DNA of 15,152 bases from Coleofasciculus sp. S288 (GTDB taxonomy: Bacteria; Cyanobacteriota; Cyanobacteriia; Cyanobacteriales; Coleofasciculaceae), in assembly GCA_020216575.1 (NCBI GenBank), contig JAIUYC010000003.1, positions 1-15,152 on the forward strand, in the 5' to 3' direction. The notes below the pieces were generated by a model. It was not told where the DNA came from. It did no database searches and saw only the letters and a program-made list of their open reading frames with translations. Below, piece by piece: positions 1 to 6,422 of this stretch; positions within the stretch are counted from its first letter, which is position 1, and every line of letters starts with the position of its first letter. Made by a program: the position numbers and the translations under genes.

Positions 1-250
1 CGGCATTCCCCTGCTCAAATGCGGCTGGAAGAGTTTCAATCCACGCCTCCGCCATTTCCGACTCGTAAGGATGAGGGATCGAGAGAGTTCTGGCGGCAAT
101 CATGCGATCGCCAGCTAAGTGCTGTACATCCGCTGCATCAGCTAGGGCAAACGGTCGAAGCGTTAACTGCTCAGTCTGGAGAGTGGGTTGCAAATTCATG
201 CAGTAGCGATCGTTCTTTTGTGGCTGATTCAGATTGATGATATTAGACAT
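1..250 (-). CDS. GNAT N-acetyltransferase, RimJ/RimL type (partial, C-terminus beyond window)
   Basis: A minus-strand frame opens with ATG at 250-248 and stays open for 83 codons to the window edge, so only the N-terminus is visible. The product begins MSNIINLNQ and continues with TEQLTLRPFALADAADVQ, then a segment containing IPHPYE and MAEAWIE. TERLxLRPF..DA..V is the usual first strand and helix of RimJ/RimL-like acetyltransferases, which move an acetyl group from acetyl-CoA to protein N-termini or small amines. The acetyl-CoA-binding motif lies outside the window. A GGGGAG Shine-Dalgarno stretch (on plus, 261-266) sits upstream of the ATG. A HIP1 site at 104-111 lies inside the gene. The substrate cannot be told. 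The plus-strand frame at 19-237 is its shadow. Confidence 0.8.
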   Translation of the reverse strand, partial: MSNIINLNQPQKNDRYCMNLQPTLQTEQLTLRPFALADAADVQHLAGDRMIAARTLSIPHPYESEMAEAWIETLPAAFEQGNA

Positions 251-422
251 TTTCTCATTACTCCCCAGTTGCTTGTCTGCCTCTTCTCCGTACCCTCCTA
301 TCCTGTATTCAGCGTCGTCTTCTATGCTTTACCTTACTCATAGATTACTCCTAAAACTTTAATGTTTGGTGGTTTTATAGCGTTTTAAGGGAAGCGTGAG
401 GTACACCCTAATTGCATTTACT

Positions 423-450
423 ATGCCCTATGCCCTATGCCCTATGCCCT
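423..450. repeat. Heptamer tandem repeat (STRR type), four copies of ATGCCCT
   Basis: Four perfect consecutive ATGCCCT units occupy 423-450, just beyond the stop codon of the downstream acetyltransferase gene. Short tandem heptamers of this kind are a known class of cyanobacterial intergenic repeat. The 251-454 gap otherwise shows no gene. Confidence 0.85.
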
Positions 451-454
451 AAAA

Positions 455-916
455 CTAGCAACTCTGTGCCTCACTAGATTGAGAACCGCTATAAGTCAAG
501 TCCATTAGGAAGTGATAACCGCCAATAATCATTCCTTGATTCAAATAAAACTTATGGGCTGAGTAACGAGTAACCCTTGAATCAAGATGAACTTGGTTAC
601 ATGAATTTTGCTTGCCATATTCAACCAGCCAAGAGAATAATTTTGCGCCGTATCCTTTAGACCGTGATGCTTCATCTGTGACAAAATCGTCAACATAAAG
701 ATACGTTCGCCACCCGAAGCTATTACCTAGATGAAAACCAGCCACAGATTTAACGGCATCGTCTACTTCCAAGGAAACCAGCTTATAACCATTTTCCTGC
801 TGTTCTTGCACTAGAGCAACAAAGTCTTTCTCTAGGAGATGGGAATGAAGCTGAGAGAATACAGAATAACATTTTTTTATCTCCGACGCTGACTCTGCTA
901 ATTTTATTAGCATCAT
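455..916 (-). CDS. GNAT family N-acetyltransferase
   Basis: This encodes a small soluble protein of 153 residues with the GNAT fold. Residues 73-82 form the core beta strand (LYVDDFVTDE), followed by the acetyl-CoA pyrophosphate-binding loop RSKGYG at 85-90, matching R/Q-x-x-G-x-G/A. The C-terminal part has the usual NQVHLDSR strand and the S-A-H-K-F-Y-x-x-x-G helix at about 119-128, so the family fold is complete. I start it at ATG 916-914, because a perfect AGGAGG (923-928 on plus) lies six bases upstream. The frame extends to an ATG at 931, but that start would place this AGGAGG inside the gene. It lies on the same strand as the acetyltransferase gene at the left edge but is about 200 bases away, so it is probably a separate unit. 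The acceptor substrate is unknown. Confidence 0.9.
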   Translation of the reverse strand: MMLIKLAESASEIKKCYSVFSQLHSHLLEKDFVALVQEQQENGYKLVSLEVDDAVKSVAGFHLGNSFGWRTYLYVDDFVTDEASRSKGYGAKLFSWLVEYGKQNSCNQVHLDSRVTRYSAHKFYLNQGMIIGGYHFLMDLTYSGSQSSEAQSC

Positions 917-955
917 ACTTTTCCTCCTCATCTAATAGATGAAAGTATTAGAAAA

Positions 956-1014
956 TGCTCAACCTCAGATAACTACTGAAAAGAGGTCTTCCAGTTAAAG
1001 CTTGAGGTTGAGCA
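956..1014. repeat. 12-bp perfect inverted repeat upstream of the acetyltransferase gene
   Basis: TGCTCAACCTCA at 956-967 is the exact reverse complement of 1003-1014, separated by 35 bases. It lies 40 to 98 bases upstream of the acetyltransferase start on the minus strand, so it may be a 5' leader hairpin, an operator or a terminator of a lost upstream gene. No T-run follows on either strand, which argues against an intrinsic terminator. Confidence 0.55.
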
Positions 1015-1084
1015 GCCCTGAGGGAGGATAATGTTTTGGTGGATTATGTATAGTACAAAATCCGCTTTTCTAGCCCCCCTATAG

Positions 1085-1165
1085 CCCTGGCGACTTTAGT
1101 CGCGGAACTACACAAACCAAGTCCGCCTACCTTTGAGATTTTTCTTGGGAGTACACGGACTCAAT
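1085..1165. repeat. Interspersed-repeat-like element with two hairpins
   Basis: GCGACT (1090-1095) and AGTCGC (1098-1103) form a compact palindrome. It is followed by ACTACACAAACC and a second inverted pair, AGTCCG (1120-1125) with CGGACT (1156-1161). From memory, the order GCGACT...AGTCGCGG...CTACACAAAC...AAGTCCGCCTAC is a common intergenic repeat in filamentous cyanobacterial genomes, where the second hairpin usually has a much shorter loop. This copy therefore looks old or interrupted. It has no coding capacity. Confidence 0.45.
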
Positions 1166-1178
1166 GAAAAAGGGGGTA

Positions 1179-1350
1179 GTCAACCTAGATTTGGTATGAA
1201 AGGCTGTAGGTATTTCACTGCCTTTCATTGATCAGAATAGTTGGAGATGCCGTGTCTGTCGTTACAGAAAAACTCTGGACTTTCCCGCAATAACCTCTGG
1301 AAAGTTCAGGTTGACCAAAACACGGGTAGTAGGGGGTGCATACCGTTTTT
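1179..1350 (+). ncRNA. Possible structured RNA or multi-branched inverted-repeat region
   Basis: Several nested inverted repeats are packed here. An outer pair joins GTCAACCT (1179-1186) to AGGTTGAC (1308-1315). Inside are a 9-bp perfect hairpin (ATGAAAGGC 1196-1204 with 1220-1228), a 5-bp hairpin with loop CGTT (1255-1268), and an 11-bp hairpin with one G-U pair (1275-1285 with 1299-1309), which competes with the outer stem for two bases. The 3' end has GGTA/TACC (1325-1328 with 1341-1344), with AAAAC/GTTTT extending it past a bulge, and a T5 run ending at 1350, like a weak terminator. I recognise no known RNA family (not tmRNA, RNase P RNA, 6S RNA or SRP RNA), and no good promoter is visible. 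Transcription is inferred only. Confidence 0.3.
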
Positions 1351-1424
1351 GCAAATCTATCTCCTTGATTGAAATGCTTGCCCTTTAAAAAGTCTCCTCT
1401 AGAGGTTGATAAAGCAAGGGTAGG

Positions 1425-1430
1425 TATAAT
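1425..1430 (+). promoter_or_regulatory. Possible -10 box (TATAAT) upstream of the small membrane protein gene
   Basis: A consensus TATAAT lies about 148 bases upstream of the ATG at 1578. There is no good -35 at normal spacing: TTGATA at 1406-1411 leaves only 13 bases. The rest of the 932-1577 gap holds the inverted repeats listed separately and no gene. Confidence 0.3.
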
Positions 1431-1577
1431 CCCAGAGCTAGAAATCTATCGTTACAAACCTTGATATCGTCCTCTAGAAAGATGCAATTTAATTCTAAAG
1501 ACAGAAGTAGATAAGCAGGGAATAGGTAGCATGAAATCAAACTTGAAATAAATTGTTAACTTTTCATTTCACTCTAC

Positions 1578-1865
1578 ATGCTCATGTTCCAATTCCTATA
1601 TTTCCTAGTTCAGTCTTCAAAGCTTATTTTAATGTCTATTTGCTTTCTAGCGGCTTGGGCATTCATTTTTCTTGTGGGATGGACTCTGTGGCTAGTGGTA
1701 CGCGATAGTGTTGCCAGCGCGAAGCGTTTGCATAAGATTCCTTGTACTAACTGCCAATTCTTCACGGGCAATTATTTTCTCAAGTGTACAGTACATCCCA
1801 CTTGGGCTTTAACCGAAGAAGCAACTAATTGCTCTGATTTTTGTCCTCAGACTAAAGCTTTATAA
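1578..1865 (+). CDS. Small conserved Cys-rich membrane protein, function unknown
   Basis: The product has 95 residues. Residues 4-42 are strongly hydrophobic (FQFLYFLV, then LILMSICFLAAWAFIFLVGW), enough for one long or two short membrane segments. The remainder is a small polar domain with five cysteines: C56 and C59 (CTNC), C70, C85 and C89, in the pattern C-x2-C-x-F-F...LKCxVHP..ALTEEA..C.DF.P. I recognise this arrangement as a conserved hypothetical family in cyanobacteria. The spacing would suit metal binding or disulfides, but neither is shown. No clear Shine-Dalgarno precedes the ATG at 1578, and the ATG at 1584 is a possible alternative. It is followed by 315 bases without a gene, so it appears to stand alone. 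Confidence 0.7.
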   Translation: MLMFQFLYFLVQSSKLILMSICFLAAWAFIFLVGWTLWLVVRDSVASAKRLHKIPCTNCQFFTGNYFLKCTVHPTWALTEEATNCSDFCPQTKAL

Positions 1866-2180
1866 TTCTTATAGAGCAGACATTTAATTTCCTCAATGAA
1901 GAGCTTATCCTTCACTAGAAAATAACTTAACATTTGCTCTTCCCTTAGACAGACGAGTCAACAAGTCAGCAGAAGTTAAGTTGTAAACAATAAGCATTAT
2001 TAGCCCGAGCGCGAGGCGTCTGCTGACAGACGTTCGTTAATAAAGTGAGACAAAGCTAGGAATCAGAAGAGCAGAGAGCTGGTTAGGTGAATGATGCTGT
2101 CTTCTGATGACTGGATGGCTCTCACGAAATCGCGCTCTTTGAATCGTTAGCGATCGCAAAATCACAGGAGAGTAAACTAC
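1866..2180. other. Gene-free stretch with two hairpins, leader of the baeRF3 gene
   Basis: There is a hairpin CGTCTG-CTGA-CAGACG at 2017-2032 within a GC-rich patch, and an 8-bp inverted repeat TCAGAAGA (2063-2070) with TCTTCTGA (2100-2107). A HIP1 site lies at 2150-2157, and a good ribosome-binding site AGGAGA at 2167-2172 sits nine bases before the next gene. I see no gene and no convincing promoter. Confidence 0.5.
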
Positions 2181-3347
2181 ATGAGCTTATTGTCAGTTGA
2201 GGAACTCAAAACACTAGTAGAACAGCCCGAAGGGCTATGCGTCTCGATTTATATGCCTACTGCCGAAGGAGGGTTAAACGCTCAACAAAATCCCATTCGC
2301 TTTAAGAATTTGATGCGAGAGGCTGAAGAACACTTGGTGGAAATTGGTTTAAGCGATACAGCGGCATTGGAATTGTTAAAGTCAGCCCAAGAAGAACTGG
2401 ATGAGGAAGAATTCTGGCAACATCAGGACAAGGGACTGGCAGTTTTTATTACTTCAGGAGTATTGCGTTACTACCGTCTTCCATTAATTTTTGAAGAATT
2501 AGTTGTTGTCACTGACCATTTCCATTTCAAGCCGTTACTACCTCTTTTAACGGGTGATGGACTGTTTTATGTATTGGCGTTAAGTCAACAGGATATCAGA
2601 CTGTTTGAGTGTACACGCTACAGCGTCAGGGAAATCGAATTGGAAGACGTACCTAAGAGCATCGACGAAACTCTTCAGTATGACGAAACTGCCAAGGACG
2701 GTCAGTTCCGGATCAGCACACCAAAAGGAGGAACTAACAATTCTTTTCAGCACGCGGGCAGTTTTCACGGGCAGGGAAGTCCTGATAGGGATAAACACCA
2801 ACGGAGTATTGAGCAATTTTTTCACGCCGTCGATAATGGATTGCACAAATATCTGAAGGGAAAACGCGCTCCTTTAGTATTAGCAGGAGTCGAATATCTC
2901 TTGCCCCTTTACCGAGAGGCAAATTCCTACCAACATCTAGTCGATGAAGGCATTACGGGAAGCCCTAAAACTGCGGAACCAGAAGATTTGCAAGCTCAAG
3001 CTTGGGAAATTGTAGAGCCTATATTTTCACAGGCACAGCAAGAAGCGATGGAGCATTACAAAGAACTTACACCAACTGGCCGAGCCTCCAATGACATTAA
3101 AGAGGTAGTTCCAGCCGCCTACTACGGGCGAGTGGAGGAATTGTTTGTTGCCGTTGGTGTTCGACAGTGGGGTAGCTTTAATCCCGACACCAGTACAATT
3201 GATTTGCATTCTGAGGCGGAACCTGGCGATGAGGATTTGTTGAATGCAGCAGCGGTTCAGACTATTTTAAACGGCGGAACTGTCTATGCTGTCGAGCCAG
3301 AGAAAGTCCCGGATGAAGCACCGCTAGCCGCTGTTTTCCGCTACTGA
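2181..3347 (+). CDS. Stand-alone eRF1-like protein, bacterial archaeo-eukaryotic release factor family 3 (baeRF3)
   Basis: The 388-residue soluble protein matches the layout I know for baeRF family 3, bacterial relatives of eukaryotic/archaeal release factor eRF1 and Pelota. An N-terminal region starts LLSVEELKTLVEQPEGLCVSIYMPT. A central part carries H-x-G-Q-G-S-P-D-R-D-K-H at about 196-206, in the position of the loop that bears GGQ in true eRF1. A C-terminal domain contains LAGVEYLLPLYREANSY at about 234-250 and ends A-A-V-F-R-Y. No canonical GGQ is present, so peptidyl-tRNA hydrolysis by the standard mechanism is not assured. From comparative genomics, the family is thought to act on ribosomes or in stress and RNA quality control. 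Start: AGGAGA (2167-2172) lies nine bases before the ATG. No operon partner adjoins it. Confidence 0.85.
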   Translation: MSLLSVEELKTLVEQPEGLCVSIYMPTAEGGLNAQQNPIRFKNLMREAEEHLVEIGLSDTAALELLKSAQEELDEEEFWQHQDKGLAVFITSGVLRYYRLPLIFEELVVVTDHFHFKPLLPLLTGDGLFYVLALSQQDIRLFECTRYSVREIELEDVPKSIDETLQYDETAKDGQFRISTPKGGTNNSFQHAGSFHGQGSPDRDKHQRSIEQFFHAVDNGLHKYLKGKRAPLVLAGVEYLLPLYREANSYQHLVDEGITGSPKTAEPEDLQAQAWEIVEPIFSQAQQEAMEHYKELTPTGRASNDIKEVVPAAYYGRVEELFVAVGVRQWGSFNPDTSTIDLHSEAEPGDEDLLNAAAVQTILNGGTVYAVEPEKVPDEAPLAAVFRY

Positions 3348-3466
3348 TACTAACCAAGTCCTGAAGGGGCAGGTTGTAGGTAAGCTGTCATACCTGAAGT
3401 TGCATTAAGGCAGTTGCTAAAAACCTCGATAGAACTGGGTTAGAGCATTTTGAATTTTGACTTGCT

Positions 3467-3516
3467 TAGTAGGGGGTAGATTGGAGAAATTTTTACTTTA
3501 TTCCTACCCCCTACTA
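3467..3516 (+). terminator. 13-bp hairpin downstream of baeRF3, possible terminator
   Basis: TAGTAGGGGGTAG (3467-3479) is perfectly complementary to 3504-3516, with a 24-base AT-rich loop. It lies 120 bases beyond the baeRF3 stop. No T-run follows, so it may be a processing signal or repeat instead. A related TAGTAGGGGGT string recurs at 1327-1337. Confidence 0.4.
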
Positions 3517-3525
3517 CCTTTCAAA

Positions 3526-3604
3526 ATATCTTAAGATATAGGAATCCATGGTCTGAAAGAGTCAACACTACTTGATCTAGCGTGTAGAACTTTCAGAGCC
3601 ATGG
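3526..3604. repeat. 14-nt palindrome followed by a long bulged hairpin
   Basis: ATATCTTAAGATAT (3526-3539) is a perfect palindrome. Directly after it, CCATGGTCTGAAAG (3546-3559) pairs with 3590-3604, giving 14 bp with a single bulged G (3598) around a 30-base loop. The 3348-3803 gap holds these and the preceding hairpin. I see no gene or tRNA in it. Confidence 0.5.
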
Positions 3605-3803
3605 TAGGAGACTTATCTAGGTCTAATTGTTGTATCTACTAAATAGATTAAGACTTATCGTTTTTCCTAACGCCTGCCTAAGGGAAGAGCTAAAGATTAA
3701 GTTGAGTTGTAGCTTTTAACACATATAAAGGATAAAAATCATTTTCCCTTAACAGCTAACCCCTGACACTTATTTTCCCAATAAAGTCTTTAGCTAGCTG
3801 CAC

Positions 3804-4688
3804 TTAGGAAGCGTCTTTCCCTCTCTTTTGTCTCCGTACTTTCTGATAATTGTGCAGATTTCCATTCGGCATAGTGGTTCCGCTAAGGTTGGCTCCCTTG
3901 AGGTTGACTCCGTTGATGTTGGCTCCAGTCAAATTCGCTCCACTCAGATTCGCTCCAGTCAAATTCGCTCCACTCAAGTTTGCCTTACTCAAGTTCGCCC
4001 AAATTAACTCTGAATGACTCAAATCTGAGCCGCTTAGGTCGGCTCCTTCTAAGTTGACTCCAGGCAGGTAAACGCCACTCAAATTTATCCCCGGAAGGCA
4101 AACATTGGGAGCAATCAAGTAAGCCCCTGCTTCTACTGGGTCTAACCTCTTAGGAAATTGGGTTTTTTCATTGTATAGGCTTCTTTTCAAGTTAACCTGA
4201 TCGAAGTACACCTCTCTCAGATCTGCTTCATACAAATAGGCTCCACTGAGATTTGCCTGACTGAGGTTAGCTCCAATTAAGTTGGCTCCCCGTAAGTTAG
4301 CTCCAATTAAGTTGGCTTCACAGAGGTTTGCCCCATTGAGATCCGCGCCAATTAAGCCAGCAATCATCAAATTGGCTTGACTCAAATCAGCAGCGGTTAG
4401 ACCAGCAAAATTCAGGTTAGCTCCGCTCAAGTTAGCACCGATTAAGTCAGCTCCACTTAAGTCGGCTCCCTGCAGGTTGGCTCCCTCCAAGTCTGCCTGA
4501 CGCAAGTCTGCTATTCCAAAAGAGGCACGGCTCAGATTTGCCTGCCACAGATTCACTTGACTTAGGTTCGCCTGCGTGAAATCTGCCCCTCTCAGACTAG
4601 TATGCTTGAGGTTAGCTCCACTCAGGTTAACTAAGCAAAAATCTCTTTCTCCCGCCGCATATTTCTTTAAGAGTTCATCAGGGTTCAT
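3804..4688 (-). CDS. Pentapeptide-repeat protein
   Basis: The 294-residue protein consists mostly of A(D/N)LxG pentapeptides, which fold into a right-handed quadrilateral beta-helix. The first block runs from about residue 17 to 170 (for example GANLIGANLRGANLIGANL). A non-repeat insert at about 171-199 contains EKTQFPKRLDPVEAGAYL, and a second block runs from about 200 to 272, followed by T-T-M-P-N-G and a basic tail. The insert and the TTMPxG ending are typical of cyanobacterial members. Start: ATG at 4688-4686 (MNPDELLKKYAAGERDF) has AGGAGA five bases upstream and matches the family N-terminus. The frame runs on to an ATG at 4787, but that extension has no repeat or family character. There is no signal peptide. 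Its role is unknown, as for most such proteins. The repeats also make the DNA internally repetitive. Confidence 0.92.
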   Translation of the reverse strand: MNPDELLKKYAAGERDFCLVNLSGANLKHTSLRGADFTQANLSQVNLWQANLSRASFGIADLRQADLEGANLQGADLSGADLIGANLSGANLNFAGLTAADLSQANLMIAGLIGADLNGANLCEANLIGANLRGANLIGANLSQANLSGAYLYEADLREVYFDQVNLKRSLYNEKTQFPKRLDPVEAGAYLIAPNVCLPGINLSGVYLPGVNLEGADLSGSDLSHSELIWANLSKANLSGANLTGANLSGANLTGANINGVNLKGANLSGTTMPNGNLHNYQKVRRQKRGKDAS

Positions 4689-4955
4689 GCTTCTCCTCTG
4701 TTGCTTGCTTACCAACAACAGCCAAATCGGTAGACATACCTTACGAAACAGACAACTGATGCACCCTTGAATCCTGCCCTTGCCCAAAAGGCAACAGGGA
4801 ATCTAGCTTTATATATCTTAAATTTATTTGTGCCTACCAGCTTAACTCAGTTGTGACAACCAGCAGCCAGTCAATCACAAAAAAGGCAAAGCAGGTTTGG
4901 TATTAAATCTAGCTCTTAGCCAAAGATAATTCGGAAGCTATCGTAATGACAAGAT

Positions 4956-4977
4956 TCCCACCACTGAGGTGGTGGGA
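4956..4977. repeat. Perfect 9-bp hairpin resembling an IS200/IS605-family end
   Basis: TCCCACCAC (4956-4964) is separated by TGAG from GTGGTGGGA (4969-4977). In my recollection, hairpins of this exact style (TCCCACCACT...GGTGGTGGGA) mark one end of IS200/IS605/TnpB-type elements in cyanobacteria. No transposase or TnpB frame is nearby, so this would be a solitary relic. It also lies 47 bases beyond the stop of the hemerythrin-like gene and could end its transcript, although no T-run follows on the minus strand. Confidence 0.45.
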
Positions 4978-5023
4978 GTATCAAATCTCAGCTATTGTGT
5001 TTTAAGCTTTGATTAGTAAGCTA

Positions 5024-6064
5024 CTACTTGGTAGAAGCTGCCATTTCGTCTTGGAGCTTGCTCTTAGCAGATTTGAACTCAGTTGCCATGCGCTGCTGTT
5101 GTTCGCTGCTGAAGTTAGCGTCGAGTTGAGGCAGCATCTCATTCTCTTCCTGATTGATGTGATGGTTGGTCATATCCATCAGCCGCTGAACTTGTGCTTT
5201 GAAATCATCGATCGCCGAAGGGTTCATCGACTTAATTTGGTTCAGCAGTTGCTCTTGTTGAGCTTGCTCGTTATACAGATCTTGCGTCTGATTATAATAG
5301 GAGCGCATAGCCGGATAAACAACTTGTTCTTCGGCTTTGGCATGTGCCAGCAGATCCTTATAAAGTTGACCGAAGAACTCTTGGATTTTTTGAGGATCGT
5401 TGGAACCCTGAATTTCAGCGAACAAGGTTCTGGCTTTTGTATGATCCATACGGATAATTTGCCCGATGGTCATATCTGACATTCCAGAGGTTTGGGTAAC
5501 GGCGCTGCCAACAACACCACTCAAAGCGGCGACAGCATCCTGAACGCGACCCCAAAGTCCTTGATCTGGCTCTTGTCCAGTCAGTTCGCGGGTACCCAGA
5601 ATTTCTAGGATTCCTTTGAGTTGCTCTTGGTGAGCGCGGTTTTCAAAGTTAACAGCATTCAAAGGACCGATCGCTGCCATCACATCAGCACCCACAACTT
5701 GAGCAGCTTTGTGGACAACAAGCCCGCTACCAACTTGTGCATGCTTGAGGAGTTCGTGTTGAGCAGTCTTCTCAAACAGAGAGAGTTCAGAATCATCCAT
5801 CATCTTCTGACCCTGCTCAATTATCTTCTGAATTGAGGAGTGGGGGTCTGCCTTAACACCGTATTGAACGATGACGGTATCGAGAACGCCCATGTTCTTT
5901 TGGTCATCGTTAAGCATGTCTTGTAGGCGCTTACGAATATCCTGATCAGTGCAAGCTTGGATCAGTTTTTGCTCATTGGAGATGATCAGCTCTTGCATCG
6001 CCTTCATGTCAGCTAGTTTTTGACCGATCGCAATACGTTTAGTGTCATCAAGTGTTACTACCAT
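5024..6064 (-). CDS. Hemerythrin (HHE) domain protein with helical N-terminal extension
   Basis: The 346-residue, probably cytoplasmic protein has a C-terminal hemerythrin-like four-helix bundle at about 200-315. Candidate iron ligands are H208 (IIRMDHTKAR), H241 with E245/E246 (LLAHAKAEEQVVYP), and H301/H302 with E306/E307 (NHHINQEENEMLP). This is the HHE pattern of di-iron proteins that bind O2 or NO or take part in iron and redox homeostasis. Residues 1-160 are also helical (EQKLIQACTD, HELLKHAQVGSGLVVHKAAQ) and may be a second bundle, possibly ferritin-like, but I cannot assign it. A glycine- and alanine-rich linker lies near 170-195. A GAGAGAG stretch about 10 bases upstream may serve as ribosome-binding site. 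It stands alone, with large gaps on both sides. Confidence 0.87.
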   Translation of the reverse strand: MVVTLDDTKRIAIGQKLADMKAMQELIISNEQKLIQACTDQDIRKRLQDMLNDDQKNMGVLDTVIVQYGVKADPHSSIQKIIEQGQKMMDDSELSLFEKTAQHELLKHAQVGSGLVVHKAAQVVGADVMAAIGPLNAVNFENRAHQEQLKGILEILGTRELTGQEPDQGLWGRVQDAVAALSGVVGSAVTQTSGMSDMTIGQIIRMDHTKARTLFAEIQGSNDPQKIQEFFGQLYKDLLAHAKAEEQVVYPAMRSYYNQTQDLYNEQAQQEQLLNQIKSMNPSAIDDFKAQVQRLMDMTNHHINQEENEMLPQLDANFSSEQQQRMATEFKSAKSKLQDEMAASTK

Positions 6065-6422
6065 AGTGTTGACTCTCTCAGGATCTTTATGAATCTCAAC
6101 TCCTTCAGTTTCTCATTGAGATTAAGTCGAGCCATCCTTCTCTTGACGGATTACCACCTAAGTGTCTAGAGTTATCAACAATCTTAATGCGGTACAGTTG
6201 TTTTCTCATCTTTGTTTTATCGGCAGCTATAGCAATCTAATCCTTTAGACAGAGGAAGTTTTCTCTTGATTTGTTAGCTATATAAATAAAATAATCCCGA
6301 CTAGATTAATCAGTTAAACAGTTAGATTTAAGGCTAGAAAGATAAAGGCTTTGAGTTAAAGGATGATGCAAATAAAGCTCTTTTAGAGCTACTGTTAATA
6401 TAAAAACTTTCCTTAGCAAGAC
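6065..6422. other. Gene-free AT-rich stretch between hemerythrin-like and DUF2993 genes
   Basis: These 358 bases are AT-rich and lie upstream of the minus-strand hemerythrin-like gene and downstream of the DUF2993 gene. Apart from the small hairpin at 6376-6390, I see no gene, repeat or convincing promoter. Confidence 0.5.
6370..6390 (-). terminator. Weak intrinsic terminator after the DUF2993 gene
   Basis: Read on the minus strand, AGCTC-TAAAA-GAGCT (6390 to 6376) is followed by TTATTT. It lies 33 bases beyond the stop codon at 6423. The stem has only 5 bp, so the call is tentative. Confidence 0.4.

Noticed and set aside
19..237. 72-residue plus-strand frame at the left edge
   Set aside because: It is antisense to the partial acetyltransferase gene, which has a recognisable family N-terminus and ribosome-binding site. 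The plus-strand product has no family character.
932..1577. tRNA, tmRNA or RNase P RNA gene in the large gap
   Set aside because: No T-loop sequence, CCA-adjacent acceptor stem or RNase P conserved segments were found among the inverted repeats.
2580..2922. Overlapping short frames on both strands inside baeRF3
   Set aside because: All are shadows of the clear plus-strand gene and show no conserved features.
3804..4688. CRISPR-like regular repeats
   Set aside because: The periodic DNA similarity here is coding sequence for pentapeptides, without constant repeats and unique spacers. No CRISPR array was seen anywhere in the window.
4758..4767. Ten-base complementarity between the sRNA 5' segment (GATGCACCCT) and the region upstream of the pentapeptide-repeat gene
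   Set aside because: About one such 10-base match is expected by chance across the window, and it lies 70 or more bases from the start codon, so it is not evidence of targeting.
4689..4787. Longer N-terminus for the pentapeptide-repeat protein
   Set aside because: The upstream ATG has no ribosome-binding site and the extension lacks family character, whereas ATG 4688 has AGGAGA and the expected MNxDELLxxYAAGERDF start.
5009..5479. 156-residue plus-strand frame opposite the hemerythrin-like gene
   Set aside because: It is a hydrophobic, leucine-rich shadow of a well-supported gene, with no ribosome-binding site or family resemblance.
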